Source: Clostridiales bacterium (lineage in GTDB: Bacteria > Bacillota > Clostridia > Christensenellales > CAG-314). From it: DNA of 64,000 nucleotides. Below are positions 18,177-26,687 of the stretch, piece by piece (positions within the stretch are counted from its first letter, which is position 1; each line of letters opens with the position of its first letter). A program made the position numbers and the translations under genes. The notes beneath the pieces are model-generated. The model had not been told where the DNA came from. It made no database searches and worked only from the letters and a program-made list of their open reading frames with translations. The DNA lies in contig JAFLVK010000002.1 of NCBI GenBank assembly GCA_022508345.1, positions 350,377 to 414,376 of the forward strand. The letters run 5' to 3'.

Positions 18177-19961
18177 TTATTTGCACAGCTCTTCCAATTC
18201 GGAGAGAGTGTCTTGGAAAGACTTGGTTACGATATCGAACGGCTCTTGTGTGGTGAGGTCGACACCGGCAACCTTAAGCTCGGATACGGGATCCATCGAA
18301 CCGCCTAAAGACAGGAACTTCTTGTAGTTGTCCACTGCGGTAGCGCCATCTTTGAGTATCTTTTCGGCAATGCACACTGCGGATATGATACCCGTTGCGT
18401 ACTTGTAAACGTAGAATGCGCGATAGAAATGAGGAATACGTGCCCATTCGTACTTGATTTCGTCGTTGTGAGTAACTGCGGGTCCGTAGTACATCTTGTT
18501 GAGCTCAAGGTACTTAGCGCACATCACGTCAGCTGTCAATGGTTGTCCGCTTTCCACAAGCGCGTGGGAAATTTGCTCAAACTCAGCAAACATAGCCTGA
18601 CGGTACATGGTTGTGCGCAGCATATCCAAGTAATATTGCAACAGATATTTCTTTACGTTTACGTCCTTTTCCGTAGCAAGCAGATACTTTAACAGCAGCA
18701 CTTCGTTACATGTGGAAGCAACCTCGGCAACGAAAATCTTGTAGCCCTCCTTGGAGTACGGTTGCGTCTTGCAGCTGTAGTAGGTGTGCATGGAGTGACC
18801 CATTTCGTGCGCGATTGTGAAGATGTCGTGGGTTGTCTTTTGATAGTTCAACAGCATATAGGGGTGCACGCCCGTTACGCCACTGGAGTAAGCACCGCTG
18901 CGTTTTGTGGGAGTTTCGTGTACGTCAATCCAACGGTTATCGAAGGCTTCCTTTACAACCTTGAGGTAGTCCTCTCCCAGTGGAGCCAAACCCTTTAAAA
19001 CAAGCTTGCACGCGTCTTCGTATTCGCAGGAGATGTCCGCGTCTTCGAATATTGCAACGTACAGGTCGTACATGTTGAGCGTTTTGACACCCATCAGCTT
19101 TTTGCGCAAAGCAATGTATCTGTGCAGTGGCTCAAAGCTGTTGTGCATGCAGTTGATGAGGTTGTCGTAAACTGCCTTGTCTACCTGCTCGTAGAACAAC
19201 GCTCTTTCCATTGCACTGTTGAAGTTGCGCGCTTTAGCGGAGAAGCAATCACTCCTTACACTACCCTCGTAAAGTCCTGCCAGGGTGTTGATTTTTTCGA
19301 TGTAGGACTTGTAGTAGGTTTTGAAAGCCTTTCTGCGCACCTTTTGGTCCTTGTGTTGCAAGCACATGGAATAGGTGCCGTGTCCAAGCTGAACGCGTTT
19401 GCCGTCAACGGTGATTTTCGGGAACTTGATGTCGCCGTTGTCCAAACGGTTAAATACTTCGTGGAACTGTCCGCTGAAGCCGCCAACACCGGCAAGCAGC
19501 TTTTCCTCCCTTTCGGACAGAATGTGCGCCTTGCCCTTCAACAGGTTGGCAAGCATCACGTCGTAGTCGGAAAAATCGGGATTGTTGATGAGGGACTGGA
19601 GATGTTCATCGGGCAAAGCGGAAAGCTCGGGCGATACAAATGCCATAGCCTCGCTGTATTTGGTGAACAAGCCGTATATCCTTGCATAGCGCGCTTGACG
19701 TTCGGCATCCTGCACGTCAGTGTCGTAGTCCATGTGCGCGTAGCCGTACAGTCTTTCCAACTTCATTTCGATTTCGTCGGACTTTCTCAAAAATTCCAAC
19801 AATGTAGCAGAGTCTGCAAGCTTGCCTTGATATGCCGTGAGCACCTTGTACTCTTCGGAAATCTCAGCAAATGCCTTTTCCCAATCCTCGGGGGTAGCAA
19901 ATATGTCACCCAGGTTCCATTTATACTTTTCGGGGATTTCACTGCGTTTTGTGTAAGTCAT
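18177..19961 (-). CDS. pepF: Oligoendopeptidase F (M3 metallopeptidase)
   Basis: The 594-residue cytoplasmic zinc peptidase of family M3B has the usual PepF length. The zinc motif HEMGHSMH lies at about 384-391, with the third ligand in the EVASTCNE stretch about 25 residues on. The N-terminal helical region (RSEIPEKYKWNLGDIF) is typical. It cleaves short peptides of about 7-17 residues. It begins 12 bases after galU ends, with a good AAGGAGA ribosome site, and may be read from the galU promoter. Confidence 0.95.
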   Translation of the reverse strand: MTYTKRSEIPEKYKWNLGDIFATPEDWEKAFAEISEEYKVLTAYQGKLADSATLLEFLRKSDEIEMKLERLYGYAHMDYDTDVQDAERQARYARIYGLFTKYSEAMAFVSPELSALPDEHLQSLINNPDFSDYDVMLANLLKGKAHILSEREEKLLAGVGGFSGQFHEVFNRLDNGDIKFPKITVDGKRVQLGHGTYSMCLQHKDQKVRRKAFKTYYKSYIEKINTLAGLYEGSVRSDCFSAKARNFNSAMERALFYEQVDKAVYDNLINCMHNSFEPLHRYIALRKKLMGVKTLNMYDLYVAIFEDADISCEYEDACKLVLKGLAPLGEDYLKVVKEAFDNRWIDVHETPTKRSGAYSSGVTGVHPYMLLNYQKTTHDIFTIAHEMGHSMHTYYSCKTQPYSKEGYKIFVAEVASTCNEVLLLKYLLATEKDVNVKKYLLQYYLDMLRTTMYRQAMFAEFEQISHALVESGQPLTADVMCAKYLELNKMYYGPAVTHNDEIKYEWARIPHFYRAFYVYKYATGIISAVCIAEKILKDGATAVDNYKKFLSLGGSMDPVSELKVAGVDLTTQEPFDIVTKSFQDTLSELEELCK

Positions 19962-19973
19962 ACTGTTTCTCCT

Positions 19974-20840
19974 TTATTTGTTCAATAAGTTTTGCAAAAA
20001 TTGTTTGTACTGCTCGCCGTATTCGGCACTGTTCAACGCGTACGCGGTAAAGCCCTTGATGTACCCAAGCTTGTCACCGAAGTCGTAGCGCGTACCCTTG
20101 AAATCATAAGCATATACTTTGTGGGTTTTAGTGAGGCTGCGTATTGCATCAGTGAGGTAAACTTCGCCGTTGCGCGTTGGTGCCTTGTCAATCTCGTCGA
20201 AAATTTCCGACGTAAACAGGTACCTACCCAGCGGCGCAAGCAAGGAGTAAATCTCCGCATCCGTTTGCGGTTTTTCTATTATGTCCTGCAGCCTGTACAG
20301 CCTGCTATCCACTTGCTCCACCTTGCATGATGCGTATGAAGATATCGACTGCCTGTCAACGGGTTGCACACCCACAACGGAACCGCCGGTTTTGCAGTAC
20401 GCTTCAACAAGCTGACGGGTAACAGGCTCATCTCCCAGCATTACGTCGTCGCCGTTTAGCACCACGAACGGTTCACCTTGTGTAAACTCTTTGGCAAGCT
20501 GCACTGCCTTTCCCGTTCCGTTTGGCACAGGCTGATAAACAAACGTAATGTTTGCAAGATTGTTCAGTTCCTCCACTGCCCTGGCTTCCTTTGTCTTGCC
20601 CTTGTGAGCAAGCTCCTGTGCCAATGCTACGTCCTTGTCGAAGTAACGCTTGATGTCTTGCTTTTCGGGGGAAATAACAATGAGAATATCCGTTATGCCC
20701 GAAGCAACAACCTCTTCAACAATCAATTGCAGGCTAGGTCTGTCAATTACTGCCAGCATTTCCTTGGGGTGCGCCTTAGTGTAAGGCAAAAACCGCGTGC
20801 CCTTGCCCGCTGCCAGTATTACCGCTTTGTTAACTTTCAT
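19974..20840 (-). CDS. galU: UTP--glucose-1-phosphate uridylyltransferase
   Basis: This 288-residue enzyme makes UDP-glucose from UTP and glucose-1-phosphate for glycolipids, teichoic acids or capsule. The nucleotide-binding signature GKGTRFLPYTK (about 13-23) and the PKEML sugar-site segment are present, as is FVVLNGDDVML for the metal-binding Asp. Length and order of motifs match bacterial GalU. AAAGGA precedes the ATG; its own promoter lies about 38 bases upstream. Confidence 0.95.
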   Translation of the reverse strand: MKVNKAVILAAGKGTRFLPYTKAHPKEMLAVIDRPSLQLIVEEVVASGITDILIVISPEKQDIKRYFDKDVALAQELAHKGKTKEARAVEELNNLANITFVYQPVPNGTGKAVQLAKEFTQGEPFVVLNGDDVMLGDEPVTRQLVEAYCKTGGSVVGVQPVDRQSISSYASCKVEQVDSRLYRLQDIIEKPQTDAEIYSLLAPLGRYLFTSEIFDEIDKAPTRNGEVYLTDAIRSLTKTHKVYAYDFKGTRYDFGDKLGYIKGFTAYALNSAEYGEQYKQFLQNLLNK

Positions 20841-20877
20841 ATACTTTCCTTTTTTTTATGCAAATTTTCCTATATAC

Positions 20878-20906
20878 ATTATATAAAACTTTTGTAAACC
20901 CGTCAA
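20878..20906 (-). promoter_or_regulatory. Sigma-A promoter of galU-pepF
   Basis: TTGACG at 20901-20906, 17-base spacer, TATAAT at 20878-20883 on the minus strand. Confidence 0.7.
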
Positions 20907-20991
20907 CACGAAATATGACGAAACATTTGCGAATTTGAGCAAGCGAAATGACGCGGAGCAAGGACTTGAGCGGAGATAGCGAAAATTTGCG

Positions 20992-21056
20992 TAACTCTCG
21001 GGCGTGTACCGAGAGTTACACCTTGCGGGGGATGCTGGGGCATGCGACTCCCCAGC
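20992..21056. other. Two strong hairpins in the ypeB-galU gap
   Basis: An 11-bp perfect stem (GTAACTCTCGG / CCGAGAGTTAC, 20992-21018) is followed by an 8-bp stem (TGCTGGGG / CCCCAGCA, about 21032-21056). Neither has a T-run, and they lie beyond the ypeB terminator. The gap holds no gene that I can support. Confidence 0.5.
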
Positions 21057-21063
21057 AAAAGTA

Positions 21064-21092
21064 TAAAAAAGAAGGATGCGGGAGCATCCTTC
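21064..21092 (-). terminator. Terminator of sleB-ypeB
   Basis: GAAGGATGC / GCATCCTTC, loop of four, followed by six T on the minus strand. Confidence 0.85.
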
Positions 21093-21101
21093 CTTATTAG
21101 T

Positions 21102-21184
21102 CCGACCGCGTGGGTGCATAGCACACAAAGTGCAAGGTTGCGCAACACAGTTGCAGTCAACCAAGCCCACGCGCGTGTGGTCGG
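21102..21184 (-). other. Folded 83-base 3' UTR element abutting the ypeB stop codon
   Basis: The closing stem is CCGACC / GGTCGG plus GCGTGGG / CCCACGC with a 6-base bulge. Inside are GGTTG / CAACC around the palindrome GTTGCGCAAC, and GCAC / GTGC. It begins at the base after the TAA of ypeB and ends just before the terminator, so it would be an RNA domain of the mRNA 3' end. No known family was recognised. Confidence 0.6.
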
Positions 21185-22528
21185 TTACATTACTGTATAG
21201 CCTTCAGTATTCTCAATAACCTTGAACAATTCCACCTCTTGTCCTGTCTTACTGTCAACGTACACGTAGTACTGACGATCACCCATCATGCATTGGAATT
21301 CGTAGCAAGCGTAGTATTCGTTGTTCTTTTCAATTAACGCCTTTGCAACATTGGTAACCTTCAATGCACCGTTAATTGTTTGCTGTGCGTCATCCTGCGA
21401 AACTTCACCGAAGCTAACATCCCAATCGCGGTGATTCATAAGGTATGCCTTAGCCTCCAAGCCTACCACTTCACCTGTTGTGTTGTCAATTGCTACCTTG
21501 ATAAGGTCGGGGTACACAATTACATCGTCCACAACCGTTGTGCAGTTAACGTAGGTCAAAAAGTCTTGAGTTTTTGACACCCACACGCCCTTGACGTTGT
21601 AACCAAGCTTTTGGCAGAATTCCTCCGCAGTCTTGATGCATCCGTCTGCATCCACCTTGGTTTCGCCTTGTGCTTCGCTGTAGGTTTCGTACTGCACTAC
21701 CTTGCCACCGGCAGTTAACATAACTCTGCCGTTTTCCAGTTCATACACATACATTACGCCCTTGCTGTTGATTTCGTCCACAAACTTGCCCTCACCAAAC
21801 AATTCGGACACAATTTTTGCACCCATGTCGTGAGAAATCTTGTGGTCGCATTTCAACACCTTTTCCTGAACACTCTCAGAGAACGGTCCGTCGTAAATTA
21901 GCTTTTCGTAGCTGAAAGCGTTTTGTTCAACCTTGTTGAGGCTTTCGGAAAGTGCACCAACATTGTTCATGCCGTTGCCGTTGGTGATGAACAGTCCACT
22001 GTCACTTTCGGCGTATTCCTGTAAAAAGTCGTACAGACGTGTTGCTACGTTGTCCAAGTTGTCTAGCGCAATGCGCTCGTCAGCAGTAAGCTTTTCCCCT
22101 TTGCTAAGCTTGCCCAGCAGATACGTTGCGTAGTCCTGCGTTTGGTTAACGAAGGTCTGAACAGCCATGAGGTTGTTGCTGTCTTCAATGGGCAGGTGGG
22201 ACAAGTTTTGGTTGACTGCGTTAGCGTGAATGATAACGTAGGTTAGCATTTGCGTTTGATGCGCCACATCGTTACTGATTGTCAGCTTGCCGAGGTTGGC
22301 ATCAAGGTTTTTCATGCTGTCGCAAGCAAGATACAGCGAACGCTTGTATTCGTTTTCCTGCGAAAGCTTGTAGTAGTTTTCGTCGGTAATTTGCGACATG
22401 CGCATGTTACTTATTTTGCTAGATAGCACCACTCCGATGATAACCGCCGTTGCAATTGCAAGAGCCGCAAGCACACCGAAGAAAATCATCCAGAAATTTT
22501 TGATTACTTTGTTTTGTCTTACCATCAT
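21185..22528 (-). CDS. ypeB: Germination protein YpeB
   Basis: The 447-residue YpeB homologue has one N-terminal membrane segment (about 12-33), a long helical extracytoplasmic region with many Gln/Asn and Leu, and PepSY-type repeats in the C-terminal half. In Bacillus YpeB is needed to place or stabilise the cortex-lytic enzyme SleB in the spore, and the two are made from one operon, as here: sleB ends 5 bases before the YpeB start. Expression is expected in the forespore from the sigma-G promoter before sleB. The stop codon abuts an unusual folded element. Confidence 0.93.
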   Translation of the reverse strand: MMVRQNKVIKNFWMIFFGVLAALAIATAVIIGVVLSSKISNMRMSQITDENYYKLSQENEYKRSLYLACDSMKNLDANLGKLTISNDVAHQTQMLTYVIIHANAVNQNLSHLPIEDSNNLMAVQTFVNQTQDYATYLLGKLSKGEKLTADERIALDNLDNVATRLYDFLQEYAESDSGLFITNGNGMNNVGALSESLNKVEQNAFSYEKLIYDGPFSESVQEKVLKCDHKISHDMGAKIVSELFGEGKFVDEINSKGVMYVYELENGRVMLTAGGKVVQYETYSEAQGETKVDADGCIKTAEEFCQKLGYNVKGVWVSKTQDFLTYVNCTTVVDDVIVYPDLIKVAIDNTTGEVVGLEAKAYLMNHRDWDVSFGEVSQDDAQQTINGALKVTNVAKALIEKNNEYYACYEFQCMMGDRQYYVYVDSKTGQEVELFKVIENTEGYTVM

Positions 22529-22533
22529 TCACC

Positions 22534-23235
22534 TCACGAACAGAAGATATGCTTGCCGATAGTTACAAGCTGCGGACGAGACCATATCCATTTGCTGGTT
22601 GCCGTTGCGGGATTGAAATAGTAAATTGCGCCACCGGTGGGATCCCAGCCGTTCAAGGCGTCCTGAGCGGCACGCGTGCACTCGTCGTTGGTACCCATGT
22701 TGATTTGTCCGTCGGAAACACAGGTGAATGCGCCTGCCTGGTAAATTACGCCGGAAATGCTGTTGGGGAAAGCGCTGCTCTTCACTCTGTTGAGAATGAC
22801 AGCGGCTACCGCAACCTTACCTGTGTAGCTTTCACCGCGCGCTTCACCGTAGATACAGCAGGAAAGCAAATACAAGTCGCTGTTGCTTAGCGAACCTGCT
22901 GTTGTGGTTCCGCTTGAGCTTGCTGTTCCTGACAGCGTGATTCCCATTGCCTTTGCCGTGGCAGAACCTACAATGCCGTCGGCGGTTAGTCCGTTTTTAC
23001 GTTGAAAGTACTGCACTGCCGATTTTGTTTTGGCACCGAAGATGCCGTCTACACTACCCGTGTAGTAACCCCAACGCTTCAGTTTGGTTTGAATTGTCTT
23101 GACTGTTGCGCCTGTTGAGCCCTGCTTGATAACTGCTGCGTCCGCCGTCGGTGCGGTAAACACAACCAGCAATGTTACAAGCGTGAGTAACGCCAACACC
23201 ATTGCAACTATCTTGACCGTTTTTGTTTGCGTCAA
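22534..23235 (-). CDS. sleB: Spore cortex-lytic enzyme SleB
   Basis: The 233-residue exported lytic transglycosylase degrades spore cortex during germination. It has a signal peptide (to about residue 33, ...APTADAAV), a peptidoglycan-binding domain at about 35-95 (GSTGATVKTIQTKL, VDGIFGAKT) and a C-terminal hydrolase_2 catalytic domain with the Glu in CIYGEARGE. The start is TTG at 23233-23235: AAGGAGGA lies 8 bases before it. An upstream in-frame ATG would put that ribosome site and the sigma-G promoter inside the coding region. Forms an operon with ypeB. Confidence 0.93.
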   Translation of the reverse strand: MTQTKTVKIVAMVLALLTLVTLLVVFTAPTADAAVIKQGSTGATVKTIQTKLKRWGYYTGSVDGIFGAKTKSAVQYFQRKNGLTADGIVGSATAKAMGITLSGTASSSGTTTAGSLSNSDLYLLSCCIYGEARGESYTGKVAVAAVILNRVKSSAFPNSISGVIYQAGAFTCVSDGQINMGTNDECTRAAQDALNGWDPTGGAIYYFNPATATSKWIWSRPQLVTIGKHIFCS

Positions 23236-23261
23236 AATATATCCTCCTTGATTTTTTTGTT

Positions 23262-23291
23262 TAGTATGAGAATTTGACGCGTAAATATTCA
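23262..23291 (-). promoter_or_regulatory. Consensus sigma-G promoter of sleB-ypeB
   Basis: TGAATA (23286-23291), 17-base spacer and CATACTA (23262-23268) on the minus strand match the sigma-G consensus at every defined position. sleB is a sigma-G gene in Bacillus. The leader would be about 20 bases and carries AAGGAGGA. Confidence 0.8.
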
Positions 23292-23320
23292 AAAAAAAGC
23301 CCGACTTGATGTCGGACTTG
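23291..23320 (-). terminator. Terminator of the 23362-24105 gene
   Basis: AAGTCCGAC / GTCGGGCTT hairpin and eight T on the minus strand. The T-run meets the -35 box of the sigma-G promoter. Confidence 0.8.
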
Positions 23321-23361
23321 TAAATATGTACGTATGCGCAATTATTGCATAACTACACCTG

Positions 23362-24105
23362 CTACCACCTTTTGTCGTTAAAAGGCGGTTTTGTGTAATT
23401 GGGTTCGTGGTTTTCCGCCGTTTGCTCGTCTTCCGCAGTCGGTTCTTGCCATTCTTCATCCGTTGCCTGTCTAAGCGCAACGCCGTCAGCCTGATTTATC
23501 TTTACTATCTTTTGTATATCTTCATTCAAGGCAAGAATATCGTTTAGCAAGGGATATTTGTCAAACATTTGCTCCGTCAACTTGTCATTCTCACCCAGTT
23601 CGGATTTGTCCACCACCGTGTCGAACAGTTCGATGTAATCGTAGCTCATCTCACCGTCATTGCGAGCTATTGCTATCACGTATTGAACAATACATTTCTC
23701 ATTGGACATATTGTACGGCAACACTTCTATACGTCCGCTTGCCACCCTGCTGAAAGGCACAACGTATCGGTAAATCTGATTGCTGGCAAATTGCTTGGTT
23801 TTGAAATCTATCATTACAACAACCTTGTTTTGCGCTGTTAAGTGATGTCCAATGTAAGATTTTTGTCCGCTAAAGCCTGAGCGATACATTTTGGTTTCAA
23901 TGGTCTCACCCTTGTGTGTTTCCATGTAGTTACCCAGCAAAGCAAGGCAAAATACAGCCGCGGTAAATCCCAGTGGAACAAACACAAAAAATACCCAACT
24001 TAAATGCTCGCCCGAATTTGCCTTGTAGACAAAGGAGCCTATTGTAACTGCCACTATGCTTACGATACAGCACAGTAATACCCATATCAAATATTTCTTT
24101 TTCAT
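23362..24105 (-). CDS. Membrane protein of unknown function (paralogue pair, member 2)
   Basis: 247 residues with two N-terminal membrane segments (about 7-28 and 38-60), a soluble mixed alpha/beta domain (about 75-205) and a Glu-rich tail. No family was recognised. It resembles the upstream neighbour in layout and in short motifs (DFKTKQFASNQIYR versus DFASSRLANNYLST; DKYPLLNDILAL versus DKYPELSDMLAL; a final KI..IN.A.G). The two form an operon with a 15-base gap, a likely tandem duplication. Confidence 0.8.
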   Translation of the reverse strand: MKKKYLIWVLLCCIVSIVAVTIGSFVYKANSGEHLSWVFFVFVPLGFTAAVFCLALLGNYMETHKGETIETKMYRSGFSGQKSYIGHHLTAQNKVVVMIDFKTKQFASNQIYRYVVPFSRVASGRIEVLPYNMSNEKCIVQYVIAIARNDGEMSYDYIELFDTVVDKSELGENDKLTEQMFDKYPLLNDILALNEDIQKIVKINQADGVALRQATDEEWQEPTAEDEQTAENHEPNYTKPPFNDKRW

Positions 24106-24120
24106 AACCGTACGAATTTA

Positions 24121-24756
24121 TTAGTTGTATTGAATGTTGGAGCGAATACCGTTAGCAGCGTTGATTTCCAGTATCTTGTTTAGGTCGTCCTGTAGCGCAA
24201 GCATGTCGGACAACTCAGGGTATTTATCTACCAATTGTGGAGATATCTGCTTGACGTCCTCGATGTCCGCGCTTTCCACCTTTACTTCAAATACAGGCAG
24301 GTACTGATACTCGTATTCAAAGCCCTCCTTTCTGAAAGATATTACAAGGCTTACAAAGCTTTGTTCGTCACTCAGTTCAACATCTTCACCCGTGCGATAG
24401 GTTTCCAAGCGAAAGCCTGCCACGTCCGCGAACTGTATTATTTCCCTGGTGGACAGGTAGTTGTTTGCAAGACGACTGCTTGCAAAGTCCACATACAACA
24501 GATAGTTGCCCCACTTGTACTGCCTGTCCGTTACGATACCTTCGCTGAGCAGTAGGGATTCGAATCGCTTGGATGAGCGTTGGGAAAGTATAATTACCAG
24601 GTAAACTATCAATGCGAAAATTACAAGTGCAGCAATAAAAGCCCACCAAGGCAAGTCAACACCTGTATAAGCCTTGAAAGTAACGGCAAATATTGTCAAA
24701 AACATCGCCGCGCACACTAAAATGATAATTAAAACAATCCATTTGTTTTTGGTCAT
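24121..24756 (-). CDS. Membrane protein of unknown function (paralogue pair, member 1)
   Basis: 211 residues: two membrane segments near the N-terminus (about 6-27 and 37-57) and a soluble domain of about 145 residues. It is related to the downstream gene and first in the operon. Function is unknown; the soluble part probably faces the cytoplasm. Its own promoter is visible. Confidence 0.8.
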   Translation of the reverse strand: MTKNKWIVLIIILVCAAMFLTIFAVTFKAYTGVDLPWWAFIAALVIFALIVYLVIILSQRSSKRFESLLLSEGIVTDRQYKWGNYLLYVDFASSRLANNYLSTREIIQFADVAGFRLETYRTGEDVELSDEQSFVSLVISFRKEGFEYEYQYLPVFEVKVESADIEDVKQISPQLVDKYPELSDMLALQDDLNKILEINAANGIRSNIQYN

Positions 24757-24786
24757 AAATTTGTGCTCCGTAATTGTGTTTGCTTA

Positions 24787-24815
24787 ATTATAACACACAT
24801 CGATGTAAAATGCAA
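24787..24815 (-). promoter_or_regulatory. Promoter of the paralogous membrane-protein pair
   Basis: TTGCAT at 24810-24815, 17-base spacer, TATAAT at 24787-24792 on the minus strand. Confidence 0.6.
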
Positions 24816-24844
24816 AGATATGCTTGTTTGTGAATTGTATTAAA

Positions 24845-24872
24845 AAAGGCCCTTGAAGTAAGGGCCCGTAAA
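24845..24872 (-). terminator. Terminator of spoIIR
   Basis: GGGCCCTT / AAGGGCC hairpin followed by six T on the minus strand. Confidence 0.8.
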
Positions 24873-24884
24873 ATGACTGTGCTG

Positions 24885-25415
24885 TTAATGTGCTGACTTC
24901 CATTTGTTTATGATTTCCATCAGCTTGGATTTGTAAATTATCTGATTTGTTCCGTTGCTTTCACCACCGACAAAGCACAACGGCGGATACACTACACACC
25001 ACCAGTTGTTGCCGGCACCGCTTCCCAGTTCGATAATAAGCGCATCGTACACGCCTGCAGCAAGCGTAACGTCGCCGTAGCTTCTGTCAGGGAACTGCTC
25101 CTCCGTGAGCTTGGCATGGCTCTTGTATGCAAAGCCGTTTTGTTGAAGCACATTGTCGCACACGGCTTCGATATCGCGCAAATGCGATTTAACAATGCTC
25201 ATTGCCTTTTGTTTGCTAGTTGCGTTGGCTAGGTATGGGGTGAGATAATCTACAACTGCGCTCTTGACCTCGTACTTTACGTTTTGATCGGCAGTGTCGT
25301 TGCTGTCCGCGCGGATATGTATCCTCAAAAAATCTGCATTTGTTTTGCTGGGGACTGCAGCTATCACTGCCACCAATACTACAAGCGCTACCACTGCTAC
25401 AACTATCTTTTTCAT
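24885..25415 (-). CDS. spoIIR: Stage II sporulation protein R
   Basis: The 176-residue SpoIIR homologue has a hydrophobic export signal (about 3-22), then the family's conserved start (LRIHIRADSNDTADQNVKYEV) and the C-terminal PPLCFV segment. It is the forespore signal that triggers the SpoIIGA protease to process pro-sigma-E in the mother cell. Expression should be sigma-F dependent, but no convincing sigma-F promoter was found in the 290 bases upstream. ispE lies upstream on the same strand. Confidence 0.93.
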   Translation of the reverse strand: MKKIVVAVVALVVLVAVIAAVPSKTNADFLRIHIRADSNDTADQNVKYEVKSAVVDYLTPYLANATSKQKAMSIVKSHLRDIEAVCDNVLQQNGFAYKSHAKLTEEQFPDRSYGDVTLAAGVYDALIIELGSGAGNNWWCVVYPPLCFVGGESNGTNQIIYKSKLMEIINKWKSAH

Positions 25416-25571
25416 ATCGCACCTCGCAAATACTGTTTACACTTTTGTTATTGACGGTTTTGCGACAGTACAAAAGAAAAAGCCACGCAAATTCGGCAGA
25501 ATTTACGCAACTTTCAAGCTGTTTTGTCGAAAGGAGGTTCGGGTATTTCGCCCAAAACGGCTTCGCTTCGC

Positions 25572-25618
25572 ACACGCATACTTTTAGTAACTTGAACGAA
25601 ATATAATTGTATGCGTGT
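25572..25618. repeat. Inverted repeat in the spoIIR-ispE gap
   Basis: A 10-bp perfect pair ACACGCATAC (25572-25581) and GTATGCGTGT (25609-25618) with a 27-base AT-rich loop and no T-run. Nothing else in this 290-base gap could be assigned. Confidence 0.45.
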
Positions 25619-25705
25619 ACTCGTTGCAGATTGTTTTGTAGCGTAACACCCTCACCTCTGCTGATGCGGTATGCGATATGCGATACAATATGAATTTAGT
25701 TATTA

Positions 25706-26572
25706 TTATATCTCTATTATTCCATTTGGTACGGACTTGCAGACATCAGTTGTAAAACCGTGGGCGTTGAGTAGTTCCGCTACCTGCCACGCCTGTTCAG
25801 CCGTTTGACAGGCTACATAGTAGGCACTGCCACTTCCCGTCATGTTACAGCACATATTGTGAGCTTGAATAAAGTCCAAGTAGTCATTGGCGTAACTGCT
25901 AACGCTCAATGTCGCTTGCTGTAAATCATTGTTCAACAAGGTGATTGCCTCACCGTTTGCGCCCTGCTGTAGCAAGCTCAACACCCTCTCGGTGTTATTT
26001 ACCTGCACCGCATTCAAGGTGTCGAAAGCGGAATAAATTACACCGCTGTTCATGCTGATGTCAAAGGTTGTCAATGCAAAATACAACGGTTGGGACTGCT
26101 TGCAGTAGGTTACGTCGTCCCCCTTGCCCGTTAGTCTACCCAGTCCGCCAAACAGCATAAAATTGATGTCGCTACCCAGTGCCGCGCATAGCTCGTGCAC
26201 TTTAGGTGAGTGAATATCCACGTTAAAAAGCTTGCACATGCAGTACACAACCGCTGCCGCGTCAGCAGACGAACCGCCCAGCCCACCGCCGAACGGAATG
26301 CCTTTCTGTATACAGATGTCCACCCCCGGTATTGCTGTTGATTTACCTGCAAATGCCTGCCTAAACGCCACTGCTGCCTTGTAGGCGGTGTTACGCTCCT
26401 GTTCGATTGTGTCAACACCGCTTACCTTTACAAGCGAATCGGCGCGTTTGACGACCTCTACAACGTCACTAATATCCACAGACGTTGCCGCGCTGTCAAT
26501 GGGGTGAAATTCCCCTTGCTTAGCACCGACACTCAACGTAAGATTAAGTTTTGCAAAAACCTTTACTTTCAC
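25706..26572 (-). CDS. ispE: 4-diphosphocytidyl-2-C-methyl-D-erythritol kinase
   Basis: The 288-residue GHMP-family kinase phosphorylates CDP-methylerythritol in the non-mevalonate isoprenoid pathway. It has the N-terminal AKLNLTL segment, the ATP loop PFGGGLGGSSADAAA (about 95-109) and the C-terminal MTGSGSAYY motif with the third GHMP box. Near veg and sporulation genes it matches the Firmicute neighbourhood of ispE. Confidence 0.95.
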   Translation of the reverse strand: MKVKVFAKLNLTLSVGAKQGEFHPIDSAATSVDISDVVEVVKRADSLVKVSGVDTIEQERNTAYKAAVAFRQAFAGKSTAIPGVDICIQKGIPFGGGLGGSSADAAAVVYCMCKLFNVDIHSPKVHELCAALGSDINFMLFGGLGRLTGKGDDVTYCKQSQPLYFALTTFDISMNSGVIYSAFDTLNAVQVNNTERVLSLLQQGANGEAITLLNNDLQQATLSVSSYANDYLDFIQAHNMCCNMTGSGSAYYVACQTAEQAWQVAELLNAHGFTTDVCKSVPNGIIEI

Positions 26573-26628
26573 ATCAATATTGTATCACAAATATAAGAAA
26601 AAAACAACCAAAGCATTTATATCTATGT

Positions 26629-26657
26629 TTGACAATATGTTATAATTATGCTATAAT
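26629..26657 (+). promoter_or_regulatory. Perfect-consensus sigma-A promoter
   Basis: TTGACA (26629-26634), 17-base spacer, TATAAT (26652-26657), upstream of the 26688 gene. Confidence 0.85.
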
Positions 26658-26687
26658 AAATACACAAAGATACAGGAGGGAAATACA

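Noticed and set aside
25294..25606. Small plus-strand frames in the spoIIR-ispE gap.
   Set aside because: They overlap spoIIR in antisense and show no ribosome site or family.
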